From contig VFZQ01000002.1 in assembly GCA_016871135.1 (NCBI GenBank), forward strand, positions 1 through 34,469: a stretch of DNA of 34,469 nt. Direction: 5' to 3'. Origin of the DNA: Acidobacteriota bacterium (GTDB lineage Bacteria > Acidobacteriota > Terriglobia > Bryobacterales > Bryobacteraceae). Positions 1-7,033 of the stretch are shown here, piece by piece. The notes beneath the pieces were generated by a model. The model worked only from the letters and a program-made list of their open reading frames with translations. It was not told the origin of the DNA and did not search any database. A program made the translations under genes and the position numbers. Every line of letters begins with the position of its first letter. Positions within the stretch are counted from its first letter, which is position 1.

Positions 1-575
1 GGACGCGCGGCGCGATGGCTGCGGCGGTGAATTTCGTTGGCCAGCACATCCTTGCCCGTGCCGCTTTCGCCGAGGACCAGCACACTCAAATCGCTGGCGG
101 CGACACGATCGGCCAGTTGAAACAGGTCGCGCATCACGCGGGACGAACCACTCATCGCGCCGAAGTCGCCGTCGCCGGCCAGGCGGCCGCGCAGGCCCGC
201 GACTTCGCGGCGCAGCGACTGACGCTCGACGGCGCGATCGACCACGCTTCGCAGTTCGTCGAGATCGTAGGGCTTGGACAAATAATCGTAAGCGCCGGCC
301 TTAATGGCTTCGACCGCCAGGCGCTCCGAGCCTTGCCCGGTGACCATGATTACGGCCGGCGATTCCGCGCCAGCCAATTCATGAAGAAGAACGACGCCAT
401 CCTCGCCAGGCATGCGGTAATCCAGAAGCACAACGTCAGGGCGCCCCGCGCGAAGTTGCTCGCGCGCTTCGGCCACCGACGCAGCTTCGAGAAGAACGAA
501 CTCGCCATCGAAGGCCCTCCGCAACGCGTAACGCGCGGCCGGTTCGTCGTCGACAATGAGGATCGTGGCGGACAT
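1..575 (-). CDS. NtrC-family sigma-54-dependent response regulator (partial, 3' part outside window)
   Basis: The visible 191 residues start at ATG 575 and run off the window edge. Residues 1-120 form a receiver domain: acidic pair D9/D10, phospho-acceptor D52 in the LLDYRMPG stretch, T79 and K101 before proline. A linker leads to an AAA+ domain start with a Walker A motif GESGTGKD near residue 172, as in NtrC/AtoC-type activators of sigma-54 RNA polymerase. The rest of the ATPase and any HTH lie outside. A GGAGG motif sits just before the ATG. The start is 28 bp after the last gene of the paralog array on the same strand, so it is probably the last-sited gene of that operon. The divergent kinase at 3477 is the obvious partner candidate (inference). 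Confidence 0.93.
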   Translation of the reverse strand, partial: MSATILIVDDEPAARYALRRAFDGEFVLLEAASVAEAREQLRAGRPDVVLLDYRMPGEDGVVLLHELAGAESPAVIMVTGQGSERLAVEAIKAGAYDYLSKPYDLDELRSVVDRAVERQSLRREVAGLRGRLAGDGDFGAMSGSSRVMRDLFQLADRVAASDLSVLVLGESGTGKDVLANEIHRRSHRAAR

Positions 576-603
576 AAGCCCTCCGACGATCCTCTCACAT
601 CGT

Positions 604-996
604 TCAAGGACGGCGGCCACGATAGATGACTGTGGACTTGTGGTTGAAGAGGCCGACGCCCGCGCCGTAGGCGGTAAATCGCAAGAGCCCAACTTGCGGC
701 GCAAGCATGAGCGGGAAGCCGCCGATGAGCGCGCCGTGCGCCGCGCGACGCGCCGGATGACGATCGCGGATGGCAACGGTCATGACGTTCGCCTTGGAGA
801 ACGTCAGATCATTGGCACCTTTTTCGATGGTGATCGTATTGTCATCGGCGGAGACGAAGCGGCCCCAGTGTTTATGACGGTCCATCGACTGGACCATGGT
901 TTGGTGCGAGGGCTCGAGTTGGGCGAGGCGAGCCCATCGATCTTGTTGCGCGAACGCGGGAAGAGCGAGCGCGAGAGTGAGTAGCAGGTGTTTCAT
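604..996 (-). CDS. Array paralog 1: exported small SH3/LSm-like protein
   Basis: 130 residues. A signal peptide (about 1-16, ending AFAQ) is followed by a W..L..L.P opening, then a G.F.S.DD.TI.I pattern of alternating hydrophobic residues that resembles a small SH3/LSm-type beta barrel, then a Gly/Ala-rich hydrophobic segment and a C-terminal VIYRGRRP tail. Five neighbours share this plan. I know this pattern from unnamed Acidobacteria proteins; no function is established and the fold assignment is inference. The start ATG 996 has a clear AAGGAG seven bases upstream. Unlike its upstream neighbours it is separated from the preceding gene by 17 bp rather than overlapping. The response regulator gene follows 28 bp later. 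Confidence 0.85.
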   Translation of the reverse strand: MKHLLLTLALALPAFAQQDRWARLAQLEPSHQTMVQSMDRHKHWGRFVSADDNTITIEKGANDLTFSKANVMTVAIRDRHPARRAAHGALIGGFPLMLAPQVGLLRFTAYGAGVGLFNHKSTVIYRGRRP

Positions 997-1013
997 GGTG
1001 TGGCTCCTTGTTA

Positions 1014-1418
1014 TTACTTGCGATAGACGGGGGTCGTGGTGTTCTGGCTGAGTCCGATGAGCGCGCCGATGCCGGCGACGGCCGGGATCGCGCCAACAGA
1101 GGCACCGTAGGTTGGGATCGCCGCGGCGACACCAATGGCGCCGGCGATGATGGCGCCTTTACGAGCGCTGTGCGAACGCGGCTTCTCCCGAACGAAAACC
1201 ACCTCGACGCGAGACTTCTCAATCGCCTGTTCATCTTTTCGCGTCCTGATGATCAACGCATCCGCTGAATAGGAAACGAGGGCGCCTTCGTAGCGCTTTC
1301 GGTCGCTGGTTTGGACCACTGTTTGTTGCGATTGATCGATCCGGCCGAGTGCGGGCCAGTCGTCCGGCGAGGCGAATGCGCACCTCGTTATGGCTAGCAG
1401 GAGAACAGCGCTTCTCAT
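1014..1418 (-). CDS. Array paralog 2: exported small SH3/LSm-like protein
   Basis: 134 residues from ATG 1418. The signal peptide is roughly residues 1-16. The core shows W.AL, Q.TVVQ, D.K..EG.LVS.S.D.LII and a closing V.VVFVRE strand. A long Gly/Ala/Ile segment (about 86-124) could span a membrane or act as a glycine zipper. The C-terminus is TPVYRK. I chose ATG 1418 because it directly precedes the signal peptide, forms an ATGA overlap with the stop of paralog 3, and has a GAGG ribosome-binding site inside the end of paralog 3. A longer in-frame reading back to 1871 would run antisense-like through paralog 3 and is not credible. The gene ends in two consecutive TAA stops. Confidence 0.85.
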   Translation of the reverse strand: MRSAVLLLAITRCAFASPDDWPALGRIDQSQQTVVQTSDRKRYEGALVSYSADALIIRTRKDEQAIEKSRVEVVFVREKPRSHSARKGAIIAGAIGVAAAIPTYGASVGAIPAVAGIGALIGLSQNTTTPVYRK

Positions 1419-1822
1419 GGTCGCTGCCTCATGTAAATTCGAACGTGGCGCCGGCTGATCAGCCCAAAGAAAGCTCCGTAGGTCGCCGTCAGAGGGGCTA
1501 ACTTGACGCCTTCTTTCGGCGCCCAGGCCAAGACGGATAACGCGAACACAGATCCGGCGGCGATTACGGCGCCTTTTCTCGCGTTTGTCGCCGAATCCGA
1601 TTTCTTGACGCTTACCCAGTCGATGAGGCCGCGCTCGATCATGTAGCAGCCGGTCGCTGTATCGATAACCAGCGCCGTGTCGGAGACCGACTTGATCGAC
1701 CCTTTCAATCGCTTCCCGTCGAGTGGCTTGACGATCGCCTCCTGTGCCGGGAAAACCTTCCGAAGAGCGTTCCAATCTTCTGCGAACACCGGCGCCATCG
1801 CGGCCAGAAGTATCCACTTCAT
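1415..1822 (-). CDS. Array paralog 3: exported small SH3/LSm-like protein
   Basis: 135 residues from ATG 1822; a GTG one codon earlier (1825) is the alternative. Signal peptide to about residue 14 (VFAE). Family hallmarks follow: W.ALRKV.P.Q, V..LDGKR.KG, S.SDTALVID, and W.SV. A hydrophobic Ala/Gly-rich segment lies at roughly 85-125 and the tail reads VRIYMRQRP, the most diverged tail of the set. The start overlaps the stop of paralog 4 as TGATG, and an AAGGAG ribosome-binding site lies within the last codons of paralog 4, so translation is probably coupled. Function unknown. Confidence 0.84.
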   Translation of the reverse strand: MKWILLAAMAPVFAEDWNALRKVFPAQEAIVKPLDGKRLKGSIKSVSDTALVIDTATGCYMIERGLIDWVSVKKSDSATNARKGAVIAAGSVFALSVLAWAPKEGVKLAPLTATYGAFFGLISRRHVRIYMRQRP

Positions 1823-2178
1823 CACCTTGCTCCTTTTCGATAGACCGTTCGATACGCCGGCAGCAGCGCATTCACGCTGGCCGCGATCGGCGTGTAGAAG
1901 TTGGGATTCGCGGTCAACACGGCTGAGGCCATTCCGAGACCGAGGCCGATCGTGTTGGTGCGCACGCCAATGCGCGTCACGACGACGCGAGTGTAGGGAA
2001 CATCGCTCGCCTTTGTGCGCACGACGACGCGGTCACCGTCGACGCCGCCGAAGGTTCCGTGAATCGAGCGGCCGTCGAGCGTCTCGATGCGCACCTGCTG
2101 GCCGGGGCGCAGGCGTTCGACGCTCTTCCACGTCTCGGCGCGCAAGGCGAGCGCGCACAGGAATAGCAGGGTTTTCAT
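1822..2178 (-). CDS. Array paralog 4: exported small SH3/LSm-like protein
   Basis: 118 residues. Signal peptide about 1-14 (ALRAE). The core is the clearest of the set: RPGQQVRIETLDGRSIHG followed by a G.GDRVVVRT strand pair and a VTRIGVRT strand, the order expected of an SH3/LSm-like barrel in which a charged turn carries DGR. The hydrophobic middle is shorter than in paralogs 2 and 3, and the tail is RTVYRKGAR. The ATG forms an ATGA overlap with the end of paralog 5. Its own terminal Lys-Gly codons spell AAAGGAG, the ribosome-binding site for paralog 3. Function unknown. Confidence 0.86.
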   Translation of the reverse strand: MKTLLFLCALALRAETWKSVERLRPGQQVRIETLDGRSIHGTFGGVDGDRVVVRTKASDVPYTRVVVTRIGVRTNTIGLGLGMASAVLTANPNFYTPIAASVNALLPAYRTVYRKGAR

Positions 2179-2441
2179 CGCGCCCCCTTGCGCCGGTAGA
2201 TCGTCTTCATGCCCGGTGTGATCAATTGCACGACCGCGCGGATGCGTTTGACGGTACCCTTCGGCACGACGGTGAGAACTCCGTCGATCAGCAGGCGGAC
2301 TGTGTCGCGATCGGCGCCGAGAAACGCACCGTGCGTGGTAAGACCGAAGTTGAAGTCAATGTAGGTCACCGCGCCTTGCGGGAGTGCGGAGACGGCGTTC
2401 CAGTTGTGCGCGCCGGTCAGGATCGTGAATAGGAGTCTCAT
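2175..2441 (-). CDS. Array paralog 5: shortened family member lacking the Gly-rich segment
   Basis: 88 residues from ATG 2441, the shortest of the array. It keeps a short signal-like N-terminus, the W.AVSALP.G opening, the central strands (HGAFLGADRDTVRLLI) and the KTIYRRKGAR tail, but the Gly/Ala-rich hydrophobic segment present between core and tail in its neighbours is missing. The reading frame is intact, so this is a clean internal deletion rather than a frameshift. The start overlaps the stop of paralog 6 (ATGA) and is preceded by GAGGTGA within the end of that gene. A start further upstream would enter paralog 6 and lose the signal peptide, so it was rejected. Confidence 0.8.
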   Translation of the reverse strand: MRLLFTILTGAHNWNAVSALPQGAVTYIDFNFGLTTHGAFLGADRDTVRLLIDGVLTVVPKGTVKRIRAVVQLITPGMKTIYRRKGAR

Positions 2442-2860
2442 CGTTTCACCTCGCTGTAGACGGTTTTGTATCCGGGGAACAGTGCGCCCAAGCCGGCGCC
2501 GATCAGGCCCCATCCGAAGATCGCCGCCGCGACAAAATCGCCGTCGCCGTCGGACGCATTCGCGGCGAGTCCGCCCATCGATCCACCGGCGATCGCGGCG
2601 CCGATCGCCGCGTTCCGCCAGCGGCTGCCGGCGGTTCGCACCGAGACCTTCGAGATATCCTTCTTCGCATGGGAAGAGTCGCCGCTGCCGGTGCGGATGA
2701 CGACGCCGTCGTCACTCGCCGAAATGAACCGGCCCTTGTGTTTGCGCCCGTCGCGAGTGTGGACGTGGGTATCTTGTCCGGGATAGATGCCGCGCATCAG
2801 CACCCAGGAATCGGTTTGCGCAAAGGCTACGGCGGAGATCAACAAGAGTCGGAGCAGCAT
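2438..2860 (-). CDS. Array paralog 6 (promoter-proximal): exported small SH3/LSm-like protein
   Basis: 140 residues. Signal peptide about 1-15 (AVAFAQ). The core reads W..MRGIYPGQDTHVHTRDGRKHKGRF (in parts) with ISASDDGVVIRTG and ISKVSVRT strands. An extended Gly/Ala-rich hydrophobic region of about 50 residues follows, ending in GYKTVYSEVKR. The start is taken as ATG 2860 because GGAGG lies six bases upstream; a GTG at 2863 directly before it is possible. It begins one base after the stop codon of the barrel gene, so the two are co-transcribed. This is the first of the six paralogs to be translated. Confidence 0.86.
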   Translation of the reverse strand: MLLRLLLISAVAFAQTDSWVLMRGIYPGQDTHVHTRDGRKHKGRFISASDDGVVIRTGSGDSSHAKKDISKVSVRTAGSRWRNAAIGAAIAGGSMGGLAANASDGDGDFVAAAIFGWGLIGAGLGALFPGYKTVYSEVKR

Positions 2861-2863
2861 CAC

Positions 2864-3340
2864 CTACCTCCAGGTAACGCCGAATCGGAATGAGGTCAGG
2901 TTCAAGTCGTTGTAGCGGTAGTCGACGTGATGGCGGATTTCGGCGCGGATGCCGAAACGGGGCCTGAGCCAGGCCGTTACGCCGCCGCCGAACTGCCAGA
3001 TGCCTAGGCCGGATCCGTCGCCGCCGAGAAAAATGGCCGGGCCGGTCGAGGCGAAGGGAACAACGCGGCCTGTACCGATCTTTGTTGCGTGATAGGTGAC
3101 CGACGGAGAGAACGCGCCGATGCCACCACCCTCGCCCGGCAGAAAATAGCCGCCCGCGTCAACATTTGTGCCGAGGCCTTTGTAGAACAGGAAGTCGCCA
3201 CCCGTGAACGCGCCTTGAATGCTTTTCGAAAAATATCCGCTCGAGCCGACGAACGGCGTGTAGACCACATATCCCTGCCGGCGAAACTCTTGGGCGTCGC
3301 CGAGCATCATGAAAGTGGCCGCCAGTATCAGTGTTTTCAT
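2864..3340 (-). CDS. Outer-membrane beta-barrel-like protein
   Basis: 158 residues from ATG 3340. Signal peptide about 1-17 (ends GDAQ). The mature part is rich in Gly, Tyr, Phe and alternating hydrophobic residues typical of amphipathic strands, and the last residues FRFGVTWR resemble the aromatic C-terminal signal recognised by the BAM complex. The size fits an eight-stranded barrel of the OmpA/OmpW type, although no family can be named with certainty. An in-frame start at 3391 was rejected because it precedes the signal peptide by 17 unlikely residues. It is the first gene of the minus-strand operon carrying the six paralogs and the NtrC-type regulator, suggesting all act at the envelope. 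Confidence 0.78.
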   Translation of the reverse strand: MKTLILAATFMMLGDAQEFRRQGYVVYTPFVGSSGYFSKSIQGAFTGGDFLFYKGLGTNVDAGGYFLPGEGGGIGAFSPSVTYHATKIGTGRVVPFASTGPAIFLGGDGSGLGIWQFGGGVTAWLRPRFGIRAEIRHHVDYRYNDLNLTSFRFGVTWR

Positions 3341-3476
3341 GCCAACCAGAGAGGCACGCAGTTGGCCAATCCGAAAATCGTGCGTAGTCAACAGCTTGCG
3401 AATCGCACGCCCGCCAGATTTCCCTGATACCCGCCAAATTCGTATGGCGGCGTTCGGCTGTTAAACTGACGAAGCG
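3341..3476. promoter_or_regulatory. Divergent control region with repeated CCCGCCARATT sites
   Basis: This 136-bp gap separates the array operon (minus) from the kinase operon (plus) and must hold both promoters. Two near-identical 11-mers, CCCGCCAGATT at 3410-3420 and CCCGCCAAATT at 3430-3440, are spaced exactly 20 bp apart, i.e. on the same DNA face. The second also forms an inverted repeat with TGGCGG at 3445-3450. These look like operator half-sites. A -10-like TAAACT (3462-3467) lies nine bases before the kinase ATG. A TTGACT hexamer on the minus strand (3391 to 3386) could be a -35, but no good -10 follows it. Confidence 0.5.
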
Positions 3477-5123
3477 ATGTCCCTACTCGGCAACGCGCTA
3501 TTGGCGGTTGCGCTCGCTGGCGGTGCTGGCCTCAGTGCTCTGATCGGCGCCGTTATTGTCGAAAAGCCCGGCAAGCGCGCCGCGCATTGGTGGGCGCTGG
3601 CGCTTTTCGTCGCGGCGTTTTGTTGGCACGGCGCGGCGCTTTACGGATTTTTGCAGACCGCGGCGCTTGACGGACGCTCGTTCGACACATCGGTCCCGTT
3701 TCGCGTGATGATCGCTCTGTTCTGTGTCGTGGCCGCGCCGGAACGACCCTGGCGATTTGTGTTTCTTTTGCTAGCCGGCGTACCGTTCGATCCGCCTCGA
3801 TGGGCGGGCTTCGGCACCTTCGCCGCGTTGTTCGCACTGGGCGGATGGATTCAATTTCGCGGATGGCTCGGGCTTTACTTCAGCCGGCGCATCCGGCTGG
3901 TTGGAGCATTGGCGGTTATATCGACGATTTACTTGCTAGCCGTTCGCCGGCTGTCCGATTTTCTTTCGCGCGAGTTCGATGCGTTCGGAGAGTTGCTGGA
4001 AGTCGCGTTGATCTTTGCTGGGGCTCTCGGATGGCTTGCGCTCTATGGTTGGATGACGCGGGCGATGTCGCGACGGACCGCGCTGTACACGGCGTTTGGC
4101 CGGCGTGTAATCGAAGAAGCCGTGCCGATTCTCGATCTTCGCGAACGGGTGCAATTTCTCGCCGAGGGCGTGGCGAAGACGTTTTCGCTGCATCGCTGCA
4201 AGATACGGATTGAAGGGCCCCCAGTGGCGCAGGGCGCGGCCGGGGCGTCTTCCGGAGAATCCTGGTCGCACGAGTTTGCGTTGCGGTACGAAGATCAAAT
4301 TCGTGGGACGCTGTGGGCCGACTGCCATCCGCGCGCGTCGTTGGAAGAAGACGCCGCCGTTCTTGAAGATCTTTGCCGCCAGATCGCGCATTCGATCGAA
4401 GCGTGCCGGTTGGCCGAAGAGAAACTCTCGCTTGAGCGCACGCTGGTCGAGCAAGAGCAACTGGCAACGATGGGTACGCTGGCGGCGACGATCGCACATG
4501 AAGTAAAGAATCCACTTGGGCCGATGAAGACGCTGGCGCAATTGATGGCCGAGGACCCGGAGCTGCCGCCGCGTTGCCACAAAGACCTCGAAATCATGCT
4601 GAGCGAAATCGACCGGCTGAATCGGTGCGTGGAGCAACTGCTTGGCTTTGCGCGACCGCTGCGCAACGCCGACGGAGAGATCGATGTCGCGGCACTTGTC
4701 GACACCGCGATGCGGCTGATGGCGCGCGAGGCGGCGCCGCGGCGGGTCGAACTGCGGCATACTTGTGCGCCGGGGTTGAAGCTACGGGGAAAAGACAGGC
4801 AGGGTGTACAGCAGATACTGCTCAACCTTGTGCTTAACGCGGTCCAGGCGAGCACCGAGGGCGGTATCGTTGTGCTCGATGTGACGGCGAACGGCGATGG
4901 CCTGCGGTTGCGGGTTACCGACGATGGGCCCGGAATTCCGGGGGAGATGCAGCGCCGCGTATTCGATCCATTCTTCACGACCAAGCAGCAGGGCACGGGG
5001 CTGGGACTGGCGATCGTGAGCAAAAACGTGAAGCAGCTGGGCGGCGCGTTGCGGTTGGAAAGCCCGGTGGCCGATGGGCGCGGGACGCGGGTCGTCGTCG
5101 AATTGGGAGCGGAGGCGCGATGA
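3477..5123 (+). CDS. Membrane sensor histidine kinase
   Basis: 548 residues. The N-terminal ~195 residues hold about six hydrophobic segments (near 3-27, 37-59, 76-100, 111-134, 140-156, 174-195). Residues 215-310 look like a divergent GAF-type domain. The HisKA domain carries the phospho-accepting H341 in IAHEVKNPLGP, and the ATPase domain has the N box (N450/N454), the G1 box DDGPGIP (483-488) and G2 box GTGLGLAIV (506-514). All catalytic motifs are intact. The stop overlaps the TPR gene start by four bases. The nearest regulator is the NtrC-type protein at 1-575, so this is probably its kinase. A multi-TM plus GAF plus kinase plan recalls PrsK-type sensors, but I cannot confirm that. Confidence 0.93.
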   Translation: MSLLGNALLAVALAGGAGLSALIGAVIVEKPGKRAAHWWALALFVAAFCWHGAALYGFLQTAALDGRSFDTSVPFRVMIALFCVVAAPERPWRFVFLLLAGVPFDPPRWAGFGTFAALFALGGWIQFRGWLGLYFSRRIRLVGALAVISTIYLLAVRRLSDFLSREFDAFGELLEVALIFAGALGWLALYGWMTRAMSRRTALYTAFGRRVIEEAVPILDLRERVQFLAEGVAKTFSLHRCKIRIEGPPVAQGAAGASSGESWSHEFALRYEDQIRGTLWADCHPRASLEEDAAVLEDLCRQIAHSIEACRLAEEKLSLERTLVEQEQLATMGTLAATIAHEVKNPLGPMKTLAQLMAEDPELPPRCHKDLEIMLSEIDRLNRCVEQLLGFARPLRNADGEIDVAALVDTAMRLMAREAAPRRVELRHTCAPGLKLRGKDRQGVQQILLNLVLNAVQASTEGGIVVLDVTANGDGLRLRVTDDGPGIPGEMQRRVFDPFFTTKQQGTGLGLAIVSKNVKQLGGALRLESPVADGRGTRVVVELGAEAR

Positions 5124-6301
5124 TACGAGCATTGCTACTGGCGGCCTTCGTTGCGCACGCGCAGCAGTTCCCGGCCGACGGCGTACGACGCGCGCGCGCC
5201 GTGATGGACGCAATCTTCAGTCTCGATCACGCGGCGGGCGAAAAGTTGTGCCGCGACTGGATCGCCACCGCACCCGAAGATCCAGGCGGATACGTCTATC
5301 TCGCGCGAACCAAGTGGAGCGAGGAGTTGAGCACGCGGCGTGCGTTGAGCCTCGAACGCTATGCTTCACCCGAGTTCTTCTCCGACGATGAGCGCTACCG
5401 CTTGCCCGTTCCACCGGCTACGGTGAATTCGTTTCGGTCCTTCAACACCGCCGGCATCACGCGAGCGAAGGCAATGCTGGCTCGCAATCCCCGCGACGCC
5501 TGGGCGCTGTTCACGCTCGGCGTGGGCCATCAGAACGAGGCGACGCTAGAGGCGACGTTTCTACACAATTGGTGGACGGCGTTCCGGCAAGGCACAAGCG
5601 CGTATCGCGCGCACGCGCAACTGCGAGACATGCATCAGGGTTTGGTCGATGCGCGCCTGGTACCGAGCGTCTATCGCTACGTCGCCGGCACGGTGCCGTG
5701 GCGAGTACGATGGCTGGCGGCGCTGCTTGGGTTTCGCGGTTCGGCCGAAGGCGGTAGAAAGGATCTTGAAGAAGTCGCCTCCCGAGCGCTGTTGACCAAC
5801 GACGACGCACGCACCGTGCTGGCGCTGATTTATGCGCGCGAAAAGAACTTCACCGATGCGAACCGGCATTTGTCCGACCTACGGCGCCGCTTCCCGCGAA
5901 ACTACATTGTCCATCTCGATCTCGGCAGCATTGCGATGCAAATGAAGAGGTCCGACGAAGCCGCCCGGCTGTTTCGCGAGATTCTCATCGCAATCGAGAG
6001 CAAACAGAACGGTTATGAGCGGCTCGACAGCGCAACGGTTCTGAATCATCTCGGTACGGCCGAGCGCGCCTCACGACGGTTTGAATCGGCGCTGGAGCAG
6101 CACCGCCGCAGTTTAACCGATTCGTCGGCGACGGCTCGGACACGCGCGATCGCACAGCTGGAGACCGGGCGCGTCTACGACTTAATGGGACGGCGCGCCG
6201 AGGCGATCGCTGCCTATCGCCAGGTGCGGAGTATTCCCGAAATGCCAGGCATCGCGCAACAGGCAAGAGCGCACGAGGCGAAGGCGTACAGGGTTCAATA
6301 G
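5120..6301 (+). CDS. Exported tetratricopeptide-repeat protein
   Basis: 393 residues. A signal peptide (about 1-15, HAQQ) is followed by helical repeats. TPR-like units are recognisable around residues 34-66 (AGEKLCRDWIATAPEDPGGY), 110-125, and especially 215-370, where pairs of helices with the A..L..LG..Y/A spacing and closing prolines recur. TPR proteins scaffold protein-protein contacts; no enzymatic domain is visible. The ATG forms an ATGA overlap with the upstream kinase, so the two are translationally coupled and the protein may act in periplasmic signal input (inference). Its 3' end overlaps the convergent deoC by seven bases. Confidence 0.85.
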   Translation: MIRALLLAAFVAHAQQFPADGVRRARAVMDAIFSLDHAAGEKLCRDWIATAPEDPGGYVYLARTKWSEELSTRRALSLERYASPEFFSDDERYRLPVPPATVNSFRSFNTAGITRAKAMLARNPRDAWALFTLGVGHQNEATLEATFLHNWWTAFRQGTSAYRAHAQLRDMHQGLVDARLVPSVYRYVAGTVPWRVRWLAALLGFRGSAEGGRKDLEEVASRALLTNDDARTVLALIYAREKNFTDANRHLSDLRRRFPRNYIVHLDLGSIAMQMKRSDEAARLFREILIAIESKQNGYERLDSATVLNHLGTAERASRRFESALEQHRRSLTDSSATARTRAIAQLETGRVYDLMGRRAEAIAAYRQVRSIPEMPGIAQQARAHEAKAYRVQ

Positions 6302-7020
6302 CCAGCGGGTGCGGCGGCGTTGGAAAGGATCGGATCGAGCCCGAGCCGTTTACGAGCGTCGTCCATCATCGACGCGGTGCGCGTTGCCCCGCAGCGCGAC
6401 ACGCCCAGCGCCCGAACCGCCAGCAGCGCATCGAGGTCGCGCACGCCGCCCGCGGCTTTCACTTGAATGTGCGCGGGCGAGTGTTTGCGCATCAGGCGGA
6501 GGTCCTCATGCGTCGCGCCGCTGGGCGCGTAGCCGGTTGAGGTCTTGACCCAGTCGGCGCCGTGCTCGGCGCAGATTTCGCAGAGGCGGATCTTCTGTTC
6601 GTCGTTCAGGTAGGCGTTTTCGAAGATGACCTTTGCTTTTTGGCCCGCGTCGTGGGTCGCTTTGACGACGGTGGCGATGTCGGCCGAAACGTATTCCCAG
6701 CGCCCGCTCAGCACGGCGCTGATGTTGACAACCATGTCGAGTTCTTCGCCGCCATCGGCAAGAGCCTGTTTCGTTTCGGCGAGCTTGATGGCGGTCGTGT
6801 GGCCGCCGTGGGGGAAGCCGATCGTCGTCGAGGCGCGTACGTTGGACCCGCGCAGGCGATCAGCCGCGTGGCGTAGCGCGTAAGGCATAATGCAGACGGA
6901 GGCGACATCGTAATCGAGGGAAAGCTGGATGCCGCGGTCGAGATCGTCCTGGGTCAAGGTCGGGTTCAGCAACGAGTGGTCGATCATCTTGGCGACGTCG
7001 AGATAGGTGAAATCAATCAT
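6295..7020 (-). CDS. deoC: Deoxyribose-phosphate aldolase
   Basis: 241 residues, normal for the family. DeoC cleaves 2-deoxyribose 5-phosphate to glyceraldehyde 3-phosphate and acetaldehyde in deoxynucleoside catabolism, in the cytoplasm. The Schiff-base lysine K159 sits in the signature VKTSTGYAPSGAT, the second active-site lysine K188 in VKAAGGVRD, and D96 in ELDMVVN matches the catalytic aspartate. ATG 7020 is used because MIDHSLLNPT, the usual N-terminal pattern, follows ten residues later; an in-frame start at 7059 adds an unsupported extension. It lies 13 bp after the DUF2891 gene on the same strand and is probably in that operon. Confidence 0.96.
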   Translation of the reverse strand: MIDFTYLDVAKMIDHSLLNPTLTQDDLDRGIQLSLDYDVASVCIMPYALRHAADRLRGSNVRASTTIGFPHGGHTTAIKLAETKQALADGGEELDMVVNISAVLSGRWEYVSADIATVVKATHDAGQKAKVIFENAYLNDEQKIRLCEICAEHGADWVKTSTGYAPSGATHEDLRLMRKHSPAHIQVKAAGGVRDLDALLAVRALGVSRCGATRTASMMDDARKRLGLDPILSNAAAPAGY

Positions 7021-7033
7021 GCAGGAACTATTG

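Noticed and set aside
1014..1871. 285-residue minus-strand reading frame covering paralog 2 and part of paralog 3
   Set aside because: Only its last 134 residues carry the signal peptide and family core; the upstream part overlaps paralog 3 in another frame and has Arg-rich shadow composition.
2466..2786. Plus-strand open frames across the paralog array
   Set aside because: They are mirror frames rich in Arg/Pro/Ser and lack signal peptides or ribosome sites; the minus-strand series of overlapping genes explains the region fully.
3380..3420. Sigma-54 (-24/-12) promoter on the minus strand upstream of the barrel gene
   Set aside because: A GG-N10-GC spacing exists within GGCGTGCGATTCGC, but the flanking bases match the consensus TGGCAC/TTGCA poorly, so I do not list it as a feature despite the nearby NtrC-type regulator.
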